DNA of 64,000 bases from JAPKZH01 sp964537875 (GTDB taxonomy: Bacteria > Acidobacteriota > Aminicenantia > Aminicenantales > UBA4085): positions 1-64,000 of the forward strand of contig CAZIDN010000003.1 of the NCBI GenBank assembly GCA_964537875.1, written 5' to 3'. Positions 1 through 7,622 of this stretch are shown here, one piece after another; position 1 is the stretch's first letter; each line of letters opens with the position of its first letter. The translations under genes were made by a program, and so were the position numbers. The notes under the pieces are model-generated. The model was given only the letters and a program-made list of their open reading frames with translations, searched no databases and was not told where the DNA came from.

Positions 1-284
1 AGATTTTTGGACCAGACAAGATGCAGGTAGTCTCTGGCGCCCATGCTCTTGAGCGACGCCATCAACTTGGGGATGTCCGTCCTTTTGTCCGCCGTCTGCA
101 CCCCGATGAGGGCGTAATCCCCGAACATCGGGACAAACGACGGCACTCCCGGCCCCGTAAAGCCGCCGCGCGGTCCAGCTTTCTCAGTCGCCTTCTCAGG
201 AGCCCCCAGCGATGGTTCAATTAAGCCGGGAACGATGATTGTGACGGCAACGATAAATGCAGCCCAACCCCGTTTTTTACTCAT
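1..284 (-). CDS. Secreted protein of unknown function, N-terminal fragment
   Basis: The frame is open from an ATG at 284 to the window edge, so only about 94 residues are visible. A strong AGGAGG-type ribosome site lies directly before the ATG. The start reads MSKKRGWAAFIVAVTIIVPG, a typical signal peptide: basic start, then a hydrophobic core. It is followed by a Pro/Gly/Ala-rich stretch and then VPSFVPMFGDYALIGVQ, which looks like the beginning of a folded domain. I do not recognise the family. It lies upstream of, and on the same strand as, nothing else in the window, so context gives no hint. Coding status is well supported by the ribosome site and signal peptide; function is unknown. Confidence 0.7.
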   Translation of the reverse strand, partial: MSKKRGWAAFIVAVTIIVPGLIEPSLGAPEKATEKAGPRGGFTGPGVPSFVPMFGDYALIGVQTADKRTDIPKLMASLKSMGARDYLHLVWSKN

Positions 285-493
285 CCCCTCCTCCTTTCCA
301 AAAAAAATCATATCTATCTATGATATTATCAGGCGGCTAATTTCCTTAAATACCTTCGTCATATTCTCTCACTGAATATGCGGGAATCCGCTAAAAAGCG
401 GATTCATAACTGATGGAGAACCGGATCAATCAGCTTCGTTCGGGTGTCAGCTTCGCTTAAAAGCATTTCCCCGCACCTGAGATCAATCAGGAA

Positions 494-877
494 TTATTGT
501 TTATTCGGTTTTAAATATCTGATAATCGTCTTCACAAATTGATCCCCACTGGCAAGAATTTTCTCAGCTTCTTCTTTGGAAATCACGAAGGTGAATTCAT
601 AATCGCTAATCTGCCTCTTGGCGAAAGCTCTATTTAGCTCTCGGCTCATTTCTTTTGGAAAAATTCCTGTTTTAATGAAATGTTCACCAAAGGCCGCGAT
701 GACCCCTCGATGCGAAGAAAAGGACATTCTTTTCTTTAATAGAAGCGCTTGAACGGAATAAAACATCGCATAATAGGTTCTTGAGACCGATGATTCAAAA
801 TCGTTCTCTTCAAGAAGGAGCTCGGCGCTTTTGAGATATTTTTTTGCTCGATGAATAAGAGCTTCTATCTCCTTCAA
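494..877 (-). CDS. HEPN domain protein (partner of the adjacent nucleotidyltransferase)
   Basis: A 127-residue all-helical protein of the HEPN superfamily (PF05168 type), recognised by the helix pattern with SRTYYAMFYSVQALL and the downstream SSHRG segment. It starts at TTG 877, overlapping the TGA of the nucleotidyltransferase gene by four bases (TTGA), so the two are translationally coupled. HEPN partners of MNT enzymes often act as RNase toxins, but the usual R-x4-6-H catalytic motif near the C-terminus is not visible here; the nearest candidate, RQISDYEF, lacks the histidine. It may therefore be a non-catalytic HEPN or belong to the UPF0332-like branch. Family call is firm; toxin activity is inference. 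Confidence 0.8.
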   Translation of the reverse strand: MKEIEALIHRAKKYLKSAELLLEENDFESSVSRTYYAMFYSVQALLLKKRMSFSSHRGVIAAFGEHFIKTGIFPKEMSRELNRAFAKRQISDYEFTFVISKEEAEKILASGDQFVKTIIRYLKPNKQ

Positions 878-1188
878 GCAGGAACTCCTTCCCGCCTGAC
901 GTTGAGAAGCAGGGGGCTATTCAAGATCGAGAAATTTCTTTCCGAAATCGGATATACAGACAGGAGCACACCATATTTCAGGTTTATCCCTGCGATAACA
1001 TCAATAATTCTATCGATTTCTTTTCCAGGGATGACTCTTCCTTCAAGAACGAGAACAAGGTCGATATCAGAATCTGGGGTGGCCTTCCCTCTAGCCCAGG
1101 AGCCATAGAGAATGATTTCCTTTAGCTTTTCACCATAAACTTTCTTAACTTCCCTTTTAAATTCGGCAAGCACCTTCTTAATTGGCAT
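874..1188 (-). CDS. MNT-type minimal nucleotidyltransferase
   Basis: A 104-residue DNA polymerase beta-like nucleotidyltransferase. The signature GSWARGKATPDSDIDL gives the GS helix and the two metal-binding aspartates of the DxD pair. A longer frame reaches 1245, but the ATG at 1188 (MPIKKVL) has GAGGGG just upstream and removes an odd Phe-rich extension, so I chose it. In MNT-HEPN pairs the nucleotidyltransferase is usually the antitoxin, in known cases AMP-ylating the HEPN toxin. The coupled HEPN gene follows immediately. Whether this pair is an active toxin-antitoxin system cannot be seen from sequence. Confidence 0.85.
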   Translation of the reverse strand: MPIKKVLAEFKREVKKVYGEKLKEIILYGSWARGKATPDSDIDLVLVLEGRVIPGKEIDRIIDVIAGINLKYGVLLSVYPISERNFSILNSPLLLNVRREGVPA

Positions 1189-1287
1189 GATCCCCTCTAG
1201 GTGGCGAAAAAAATATATCCGCAGGCCAAAGAAAAATTTTATCAATATAATTATCCTAAGTCAAACCCCAACTTGCCGGGCGCTTCG

Positions 1288-1321
1288 AAAAAAAAGGGCG
1301 GCACCTTGCGATGCCGCCCTT
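1288..1321 (-). terminator. Rho-independent terminator after the porin-cytochrome operon
   Basis: On the minus strand a perfect 9-bp GC-rich stem (AGGGCGGCA with TGCCGCCCT, arms at 1312-1320 and 1295-1303) closes an 8-base loop and runs into eight T. It starts about 30 bases after the stop codon of the decahaem cytochrome gene, which marks the end of that operon. Confidence 0.9.
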
Positions 1322-1351
1322 AAGAAATATCGCTGTGGGGTTTCCGGCCGC

Positions 1352-3514
1352 TTAGCGCCAGGTAAACTTGCCAACATCCCCTCCAAGATGCTGGATGGAA
1401 TCGACAAGGAGCTGAGCGATGTACCGGGCATTGTGGATGAATCCGTGGGGCTCTTTCTTACTCATATGCAAGTTGTAGGTGGACCTGAGCCCTTTGGCGT
1501 CGAACGAGTACCTGTTCGAACTCGAGGCCTCGTCGGGATCCACAATCCCGTCGCCGTTGAGGTCTTTGAACCAGTAGGGATTGGTATTGGGATCATAGGC
1601 CGCTGGACTGCCGAGGCCGGCCGTATAGAGAAGCACTCGGGCTAACAAAACATCCTCGAGTCCCTGGATTTCTTCCCTGAGCGATTCCTTGATGTTCCCA
1701 TCGGCGTCGTAGTCAGGGATGTTGGCCGGACGGATCTTTTCAAAATCGAACTTCTCCGGATCGGCCCCCTTGAAGGGTTGAGAAATGTCGTTGCCGTGGC
1801 AGAGGACGCAGTTTTCCTTCAGCGGCTCTGCGACATTATGGGCCCGCATTGTCCAATTGTGTTCTTCTTGGACGACCGCGGTGCCCATATGACATTGGAC
1901 GCAGGTGTTGAACCGGCCGCCGTGGTTGGCAAACGGCTGGCGGACCGAGTAGACCTTTTCCGGAAACTCATAACCGCCTTTGACCTCGGTGCCGAAAAAG
2001 ATGGCCGCGGAGGGGAAGTAGTGGACGTTGACGAAATTAAAGGGGCCGGCAGGTTTCGCGTTGATAGTCGCATCAACAGTAGCTTTGGCTTGGCGGCCTT
2101 GGTGGCAGATCATGCATACATTGCTGGAGTCGCCCATGGTCGCCGTCAATCCCGAGGGGAATGTCACCAAGGGAACTTGCCTCAAAGCCGGAGGAGAGGT
2201 GTGACAGGTCGTGCAGAGCATGCCGTTGGCGATTGGCTCGGCCTGAGTCGTCCCATTCTCCAGAAAATAGGCCAAGCCTGTCGTGGAATGGCACCTAGAA
2301 CAGGTCGCCGGGACCTTCTGATCCACCGTATCGTCCCAATCCCGGTAGGGCATGCTCCCTCCGTTGAAGTGGCCTTCGTCCTCCCGGCTCATCTCGGACA
2401 GGTCCACGGGAGCGGCCAGTTTCGTGTTTAAATCCTCGATCGAGTCATAGAGAAGCTCGATGATGTACTTCCCGTTGTGGGCGAAGCAGTTGGGATCTTT
2501 TTTGGCGACCTGGTAGTTATAGGCGGCCTTGAGCAGCCGGGCCGTGAAGGCGCTATAGCCGTTCGTGGACACCGCTTCATTGGGATCGGCCGCGCCGTTG
2601 CCATTAGTATCGAAAAACCAGTAGGGATTTGCATTCGGATCATAGGCGATTGGCGTGCCGACGACAGTCCTGGCGTATCGCTGGACGGCGTCGAGCTCCT
2701 TGGCCATCATGTCCTGGATCTCGTAGTACATGCCTTCGCTGATGTCCCCGTCGCCGTCATAATCGACCTGGGAGCCCACGTAGCGGATATCTTTGGGGTC
2801 CTTGACGCCCACATGGCAGGTGTTGCAGGCCTTGAGATTGACTTCGAGGGAATGCGGGTTGTGGCACGTATTACAGGCATTGTAGCCGGTGATATGTGAA
2901 AACCGGGCATCATATTCGTGTCCCGCGTATTCATAGCCGCCCTTGACGAAGGTTCCAAACTGGGACGCCGCCGCGGCGAAGTAGTGGATGTTGGAGAACG
3001 TGAGCTTGGTGCTGGGCGTGTCGTCGTTCGGCAGGCTAAGGCTCGTGATCTTCGTATCAACGGTCGTCTTCGAAGCGCGGCCCTGGTGGCATTCCATACA
3101 GAGTCCTTCCGGTCCGAGATTATTGATCGTCATGCCCGAGGGGAAGACAACCGATGGATTCTTCCGGAGAATGCCCCTCTCTTTGTCGATATGGCAGACA
3201 TCGCAGTCGACCGTTGTCCCAAGCGCAGCGGCCTTATCAACGACGCCGGGAGTGGACCCGTCCACGCCGAGATAATCCTTGTATCCGGGCGTGCTGTGGC
3301 ATTTAGCGCAGGACGCGGAAATTTGGCCATCGGCGTCCCAGTGCCTGAACGGTTCGCCGGTCTTGTCCGCGTGCCCGGACGTTTTCCAGAGTTGTTCCGC
3401 TCTCATTCTCTTGGAGACGCTGACGGCCAGACCGTTGGAGCTGGGGAAGGCCAGGAACAGGCCGACCGCGGCAACGACCATGGCAGCGGCGATTATATAA
3501 GGTTTCTTTAACAT
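1352..3514 (-). CDS. Decahaem c-type cytochrome with internal duplication (MtrC position)
   Basis: About 720 residues with a Sec signal peptide and ten CxxCH haem sites. The ATG at 3514 has GGAGG seven bases upstream and is preferred over the in-frame ATG at 3535. The protein is two similar halves of five haems each: both contain CxxCH sites, a NIHYF/NVHYF...GTFVKGGYEY-like segment, two acidic loops of EF-hand or dockerin type (DYDGDGDIS, DTNGNGAAD; DYDADGNIK, DLNGDGIVD) and NPYWF. No lipobox cysteine is present, so it is not an obvious lipoprotein like Shewanella MtrC. It is the last gene of an operon after the beta-barrel and MtrA-like genes, so it probably takes electrons at the outer face. 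Location and partner are inferred from context; haem count and duplication are seen directly. Confidence 0.85.
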   Translation of the reverse strand: MLKKPYIIAAAMVVAAVGLFLAFPSSNGLAVSVSKRMRAEQLWKTSGHADKTGEPFRHWDADGQISASCAKCHSTPGYKDYLGVDGSTPGVVDKAAALGTTVDCDVCHIDKERGILRKNPSVVFPSGMTINNLGPEGLCMECHQGRASKTTVDTKITSLSLPNDDTPSTKLTFSNIHYFAAAASQFGTFVKGGYEYAGHEYDARFSHITGYNACNTCHNPHSLEVNLKACNTCHVGVKDPKDIRYVGSQVDYDGDGDISEGMYYEIQDMMAKELDAVQRYARTVVGTPIAYDPNANPYWFFDTNGNGAADPNEAVSTNGYSAFTARLLKAAYNYQVAKKDPNCFAHNGKYIIELLYDSIEDLNTKLAAPVDLSEMSREDEGHFNGGSMPYRDWDDTVDQKVPATCSRCHSTTGLAYFLENGTTQAEPIANGMLCTTCHTSPPALRQVPLVTFPSGLTATMGDSSNVCMICHQGRQAKATVDATINAKPAGPFNFVNVHYFPSAAIFFGTEVKGGYEFPEKVYSVRQPFANHGGRFNTCVQCHMGTAVVQEEHNWTMRAHNVAEPLKENCVLCHGNDISQPFKGADPEKFDFEKIRPANIPDYDADGNIKESLREEIQGLEDVLLARVLLYTAGLGSPAAYDPNTNPYWFKDLNGDGIVDPDEASSSNRYSFDAKGLRSTYNLHMSKKEPHGFIHNARYIAQLLVDSIQHLGGDVGKFTWR

Positions 3515-3531
3515 CTGATCCTCCTTTTCAA

Positions 3532-5487
3532 TCATTCCCAGCGGTAGCCGAAGGAAAACTCCAGGATGTTGGCTTTATAGTTGTTGAACCCGGAATCCTT
3601 CTCTTTAAAGTTGACATAGCGGTAACCAATCTGGGTGATGTATCCGCCTGGAAATGTATATTCAAGATACCCTTTCAACATGGTGCGATCGATCGGCCAA
3701 TAGCCCGAATTCGTGTAGCTGTTGACATAGGCCCCGACCTTCCAGCCCTTGTCCAGGGCATAGGAGAACGAAGCGTCGAGCAAGCTGGATTTTCCTCGGT
3801 AATGGATCGGCCAGAGGAACGTGCCGGCCGGGCCGGACCAGTAAGGATCAAAGCCGACCCGCCGGTCCGTATCGCTCTTGAAATCGATATAAGAATAGCC
3901 GGCTGAGGCGTTGATTTTCGCGGCGTTGTAGCCAAGGCGCAGGTTGAACTGGTTGTTCGAGGCCTTCCAGACATCGCCGTAGCCATCTTCTCCATAAACG
4001 ATGCGGAAGTCGGCGCCGCCCGGGATATCGTTCTTGGTCTTGGTCATGAGATAGCTGGCCGAAGCACTGAAGCCTTTCCGTTGATATCTGGCCGTGGCCC
4101 GGAAGCGGTCGAACAGGGTGGGCGATATGAGCGTGAAGGGGTCGTCATAATTTCCGTGTTGGTAGTCCAGGGTCAGCTTGACGTTTTTGAAATCCCACTT
4201 CAAGTTGCCGAACAAGCCGTTCTGGACGGTCTTCTCGGCGAAGGTGACGGTCTGGAAATAGGCGTCCGGAGGCGCTAATTCGTCATTACCGTCCTCCCCT
4301 TCCTCGCTCCCGGGATTTTTGAGCGTCCGCTCTTCGTGGCGATAGCCCGCCGTTAGGGTGAGGGGGGGCGAGAATTGGTATTGGAGGCCGGCTTCGATGC
4401 CCAGCGTCTCGAACCCGAAATCGGCGACTTCCCGGACGCCGTTAATCGTCAGGCTTCCGGTCTGATCGAAGTTGTTATAGCGCACGGCACCGATGACGGC
4501 TATTTTATCGAAAAGAAGATAGGTCAAGTCCAGGTCGTAGAGCTGGATCTCGCGTTTGAACTTGCCGGCTCCGCTCAGGTCGGTCGTGAAGATCCTGTCG
4601 AGGTAATCGATCCCGCCTGCCTGCTCGGAGTAGGTCAGGTTGGTATCCTGCTTGCTGATCAGGGCGGAGCCTTTGACGATGAGGTTGTCTAAGGGCCGGG
4701 CGTTGATGCGGAAAATATGAAAGTTGGACTTGAAGTCGTAGGGCTGATTCAGGCGGAAGTAATCGAGGGATGCCGGATAGGCGGCCCCAGGTCCGCCGTC
4801 CGCGTAGCCGGGGAGGAAGAGGCTGTTCGAGTTTTTGTAATCCTGGATCCGTTCCTCGAAGACCAGGGAATAGCGGTTGATATGCAGGTCGAAGCCGAAG
4901 GCCACTTCGGTCAGCTTCTCCGAGAGGGGCTTGTCGGTCTCGATCTCGAGCCGGTTGATGTCGAATGTCGTGACACTGCTTCCGGATTTGGTAAAGCGGT
5001 CGAAATTCAGAAAGACGTTGATATTTTTGCTCACGGTCAGGCTGAACAGGCCGCTGTCGGAGATCCGGCTGAAATCGAAACTGTTGGTATCGAAGAAACC
5101 GCGGGGCCCGACCCGGTCTCCGTAAAAATAATCGGATTTCCTTCGGTCGAACTGGAATTTGTAGGTTCCGTATTTCTGGATAGACAGGCTGAACGTCTCG
5201 AACGGATCGCCGCCGAAGTTATAGACGTTCATGTCGATCCGGTCGAACAGCTTTTTGAGGTCGTTCGTGGCCAGGTAGGTCAGGTTGAAATTGAAAAGCC
5301 GGACGCCCTTTTCCAGGTTGATATGTTCTCTGTATTTGTCGTAGGCGCCGCTGGTGTCGACCGCGCGGTAGCCGAACGTGAAATTGCCGTAAAAGTTCTT
5401 TTCCTTGTCCTGGGCTTGAAGCGCCAGGGCCTGGGAGAAGACGAGAGCCGCAAGCAGGGCCGAGACGAGGCTGGACGTTCTTTTCAT
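3532..5487 (-). CDS. MtrB/PioB-type outer-membrane beta-barrel (porin of a porin-cytochrome conduit)
   Basis: 651 residues with a signal peptide (MKRTSSLVSALLAALVFS...ALQAQ) and then alternating polar/aromatic strands throughout, ending in FSFGYRWE, typical of an outer-membrane barrel terminal strand. Its length and its position directly between two decahaem cytochrome genes match MtrB/OmbB-type porins, which hold a decahaem cytochrome inside the barrel so electrons can cross the outer membrane. The AAGGAG ribosome site precedes ATG 5487. The N-terminal CxxC seen in Shewanella MtrB is absent, as the mature start has no cysteine. Sequence similarity to MtrB is weak by eye, so the family call depends partly on neighbours. 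Confidence 0.8.
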   Translation of the reverse strand: MKRTSSLVSALLAALVFSQALALQAQDKEKNFYGNFTFGYRAVDTSGAYDKYREHINLEKGVRLFNFNLTYLATNDLKKLFDRIDMNVYNFGGDPFETFSLSIQKYGTYKFQFDRRKSDYFYGDRVGPRGFFDTNSFDFSRISDSGLFSLTVSKNINVFLNFDRFTKSGSSVTTFDINRLEIETDKPLSEKLTEVAFGFDLHINRYSLVFEERIQDYKNSNSLFLPGYADGGPGAAYPASLDYFRLNQPYDFKSNFHIFRINARPLDNLIVKGSALISKQDTNLTYSEQAGGIDYLDRIFTTDLSGAGKFKREIQLYDLDLTYLLFDKIAVIGAVRYNNFDQTGSLTINGVREVADFGFETLGIEAGLQYQFSPPLTLTAGYRHEERTLKNPGSEEGEDGNDELAPPDAYFQTVTFAEKTVQNGLFGNLKWDFKNVKLTLDYQHGNYDDPFTLISPTLFDRFRATARYQRKGFSASASYLMTKTKNDIPGGADFRIVYGEDGYGDVWKASNNQFNLRLGYNAAKINASAGYSYIDFKSDTDRRVGFDPYWSGPAGTFLWPIHYRGKSSLLDASFSYALDKGWKVGAYVNSYTNSGYWPIDRTMLKGYLEYTFPGGYITQIGYRYVNFKEKDSGFNNYKANILEFSFGYRWE

Positions 5488-5499
5488 CTCGATTCTCCT

Positions 5500-6363
5500 T
5501 TACTTGAGGAAGATCTTACTGAGGTTCGAGCCATGGATCGTGGCATGGCAGGACGTGCAGTTGGTGGTCTTCTCGCTGAAATTCTTATGCCACTGGGGCG
5601 CGAAGGTGTGGCAGCTAAAGCACAGGTCGGCCGTGCTCTGGTAAGTCAGCATATGGCGGTTGGGAGAGCCGTGGGAGTCATGGCAGACGGTGCAGCCTTC
5701 GACCCGGGAGGATCCATGCTCGTACAGGAAAGGCCCGCCCTTGCCGGTGTGGCACTTCAAGCAGGCTTCCTGCTTGAACCCACCGAGCCGCTCTCGTGTC
5801 TGAGGCTCATGAGGATTATGGCAGGAGGTGCAGCCGAGGATTCCTTCCTGCAGCCTGTGTCGTTCGTTCAGGTTGAACTTGGCGAAGACGTCTTCATGGC
5901 AGGCGTAGCACGATTTGGTCGCGCCGGCCTTCAACAGGTTTGGGCTCGTCTTGGCCGCATGAACAGAATGGCAGGTTGTGCAATCCAAAGAGGCTTTGCC
6001 GTGGGGGCCGGACATGAACCTGGAACTGCTATCGGCATGGCACTTCAGGCAGGTTTTGGATTTCTGCGTGGAAAGATCGGCCGGCTTGAAGGCGAAGATA
6101 TTAGCTCCGCCGCCTTCCTGGATATGTTTCCCGGCCCCGGTGTGGCACGAGGTGCAGCTGGCCGCTCCGATCGCCGCGTGGGGCTTTTGGGCAAACCCCT
6201 TGACGGCATCCTCATGGCACTGGCCGCAGGTCTCGGCGTCCTTCGCCGTCTGCTGGACGGGCTTGGCAGCCGTCAGGAATCCGGCGGCAAGGACTGCCAA
6301 TACGAGGAGCCCGAACGCCTTGACCGACAAGGCGATCAGCTTTTTTTGTATTTTCGCTGGCAA
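5500..6363 (-). CDS. MtrA/DmsE-type periplasmic decahaem cytochrome c
   Basis: 287 residues with a signal anchor or signal peptide (KAFGLLVLAVLAAGFLTAA) and ten evenly spaced CxxCH motifs from CGQCH to CTSCH, the layout of the MtrA/DmsE family. I chose the TTG at 6363 because AAAGGAGGT lies ideally upstream; the longer ATG frame from 6465 would add a non-signal-like extension. MtrA-type proteins form a haem wire plugged into the MtrB barrel and carry electrons from the periplasm to an outer cytochrome. The barrel gene follows after 12 bases. Together with it and the next cytochrome this forms an A-B-C ordered conduit operon. Confidence 0.92.
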   Translation of the reverse strand: MPAKIQKKLIALSVKAFGLLVLAVLAAGFLTAAKPVQQTAKDAETCGQCHEDAVKGFAQKPHAAIGAASCTSCHTGAGKHIQEGGGANIFAFKPADLSTQKSKTCLKCHADSSSRFMSGPHGKASLDCTTCHSVHAAKTSPNLLKAGATKSCYACHEDVFAKFNLNERHRLQEGILGCTSCHNPHEPQTRERLGGFKQEACLKCHTGKGGPFLYEHGSSRVEGCTVCHDSHGSPNRHMLTYQSTADLCFSCHTFAPQWHKNFSEKTTNCTSCHATIHGSNLSKIFLK

Positions 6364-6477
6364 CTTAGACCTCCTTTGATATCGCTGGGTATTTATGGAA
6401 TATTCGAATTTCGGCGTTAAGGCCGGGATCTCTTTTCGTCCGAAGAGAACCCGGGCTTCCCGCACAAAAAAATATCT

Positions 6478-6858
6478 TCATTGGTTCTTGTCCTCTCTGG
6501 CGAGGCTCAAAGCGTTTTGGGCGACCGCTTTGATATTCTCGGAAACAAACGGCTTTTCCAGGATCAAAAACGTCTTGAAATCGCCCAGCGTCTGTTCCGC
6601 TTGCTCCTTGGCCAGCGCCGTGAGGACGATGATCTTGGCCTTTTCCTGGCCGGCCAGCAATTGCCCATAGAAAGCCGTCGCCTGGTCTCCGCAAATCTCC
6701 AAATCCGCAAAGATCAAGCCATAGGGCTTTGAATTCGACAGCTTTAGGGCCTCATCCGTGGTGGCGGCGGTGTCGACTTCGTACCCCTCTTGGGTAAGGA
6801 TCTGTTTCAAAGACCACCGGATGAGCTTTTCATCGTCTAAAATTAAAATTCTAGGCAT
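6478..6858 (-). CDS. Single-domain response regulator (receiver only)
   Basis: 126 residues forming one receiver domain: acidic pair in ILILDDEKLIRW, phospho-acceptor aspartate in FADLEICGD, Thr in VLTALA and Lys in EKPF. There is no output domain. Its first 20 residues closely resemble the receiver of the sigma-54 regulator encoded at 16704 (ILIVDDEKLMRWTL), suggesting origin by duplication from that kind of protein. It is the first gene before the MtrA-like cytochrome (114-base gap, same strand) and sits 16 bases after a probable sigma-54 promoter start site. It may act in a phosphorelay or as a phosphate sink controlling the conduit; its exact role is not visible. Confidence 0.9.
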   Translation of the reverse strand: MPRILILDDEKLIRWSLKQILTQEGYEVDTAATTDEALKLSNSKPYGLIFADLEICGDQATAFYGQLLAGQEKAKIIVLTALAKEQAEQTLGDFKTFLILEKPFVSENIKAVAQNALSLAREDKNQ

Positions 6859-6884
6859 CCAAAATATTCCTGGCTGCGGTAATA

Positions 6885-6901
6885 AGCAGGTTTCATGCCA
6901 A
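6885..6901 (-). promoter_or_regulatory. Sigma-54 (-24/-12) promoter for the conduit operon
   Basis: The minus strand reads TTGGCATGAAACCTGCT, close to the consensus YTGGCACG-N4-TTGCW, with the GG and GC doublets separated by exactly 10 bases. Transcription would start near 6874, upstream of the response regulator ATG at 6858. A sigma-54 activator with intact motifs is encoded at 16704. Confidence 0.65.
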
Positions 6902-6991
6902 TCTTTCCGATAATTCCTATATATTTAATATATTGAAAACGAATAAATTATCTTATTAAAAAAACAAGGAATGAGATTTATTCGGAAAAAA

Positions 6992-7027
6992 GTGGGTGAA
7001 TTGACCCTCCGGTGGGTGAATTGACCC
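6992..7027. repeat. Tandem 16-base near-palindromic repeat
   Basis: GTGGGTGAATTGACCC occurs twice with a 20-base period (6992-7007 and 7012-7027). Each unit is an imperfect palindrome around AATT. It lies in the 283-base gap upstream of the conduit operon and could be an activator site or a mobile-element remnant. Confidence 0.7.
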
Positions 7028-7028
7028 G

Positions 7029-7046
7029 CTAATACAAACGCAATAA
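7029..7046. repeat. Dispersed 18-base motif, copy 1
   Basis: ctaatacaaacgcaataa is found here and again, identical, at 58286-58303. Both copies directly follow G-run/C-run near-palindromes. Origin unknown; possibly the end of a degraded mobile element. Confidence 0.6.
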
Positions 7047-7141
7047 TTATCGTGTCATCGCCAGGGTTCGCAAGGACGATGGAATAGCTATTATGGCGCT
7101 AACATTAGTAGAAAGGAGCTCTCAATATCAGCTAAGCTGCA

Positions 7142-7534
7142 TTAAAAATCGTCGGGTGTGGCGCTGCCTCCAGAGCCGGAACTCTCTCCTTCGTCCTCGC
7201 CTTTTTCTTTCGCCCGCTCGGCTTCTACGGTAGCCTGCTCGATCTCTTGGTCGAAGTCATCGCCCAGGTCTTCGCCCATTTCTTTTCCCATCTTCTTCAT
7301 CCATCGGGCGACGCTCTTAGGGTCGTTTTCATCAAGACCGCCGAGCTTTGAAGGATCGGCCATGTTTTCGAGCCGGCTTTCCTCCGAGCGGAAGATCGCC
7401 ACCCGCGAGACAAGCTTCTCCACATTTCGGCTGCCGCAGTGCCTGCATTTCGGGTCGAGTTTGGCGTTGGCCGAGAGAGTGAGAAACACGGATTTTTTCC
7501 GGCAGTCCTTACAGCGAAATTCGTAGATGGGCAT
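7142..7534 (-). CDS. FmdB-family zinc ribbon protein
   Basis: 130 residues. The N-terminus MPIYEFRCKDC...CRHCGS carries the CxxC pair that binds zinc in the FmdB/CxxC_CXXC_SSSS family (putative regulatory proteins). The C-terminal two thirds is charged and low-complexity (Glu/Lys/Gly/Ser-rich), with a helical segment around ARWMKKMGKEMGEDLGDDFDQEIEQATVEAE. It stands alone between the conduit operon and the DUF362 gene, and a large inverted repeat lies 14 bases before its start codon. Family is clear; the biological role of these proteins is poorly known. Confidence 0.88.
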   Translation of the reverse strand: MPIYEFRCKDCRKKSVFLTLSANAKLDPKCRHCGSRNVEKLVSRVAIFRSEESRLENMADPSKLGGLDENDPKSVARWMKKMGKEMGEDLGDDFDQEIEQATVEAERAKEKGEDEGESSGSGGSATPDDF

Positions 7535-7547
7535 CGTCTATTATTCG

Positions 7548-7611
7548 GGGTCAAACCTACTCGTTACGCAAGATTCTCTCGGGAAAGATGCGTAACGAGT
7601 AGGTTTGACCC
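7548..7611. repeat. Perfect 23-bp inverted repeat with 18-base loop
   Basis: The arms 7548-7570 and 7589-7611 are exact reverse complements, beginning GGGTCAAACCTACTCG. No T-run follows on either strand, so it is not a standard terminator. Shape and GGGTCAAACC ends resemble REP/RAYT-associated palindromes. Confidence 0.85.
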
Positions 7612-7622
7612 TATTCATTATA

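Noticed and set aside
384..405. Hairpin GAATCCGC/GCGGATTC in the 285-493 gap
   Set aside because: Perfect 8-bp stem but no T-run and no clear gene end on either strand; not called as a terminator.
4717..6420. 567-residue plus-strand frame over the barrel and decahaem genes
   Set aside because: Antisense shadow of GC-rich coding sequence; the minus-strand product has ten haem motifs and a signal peptide.
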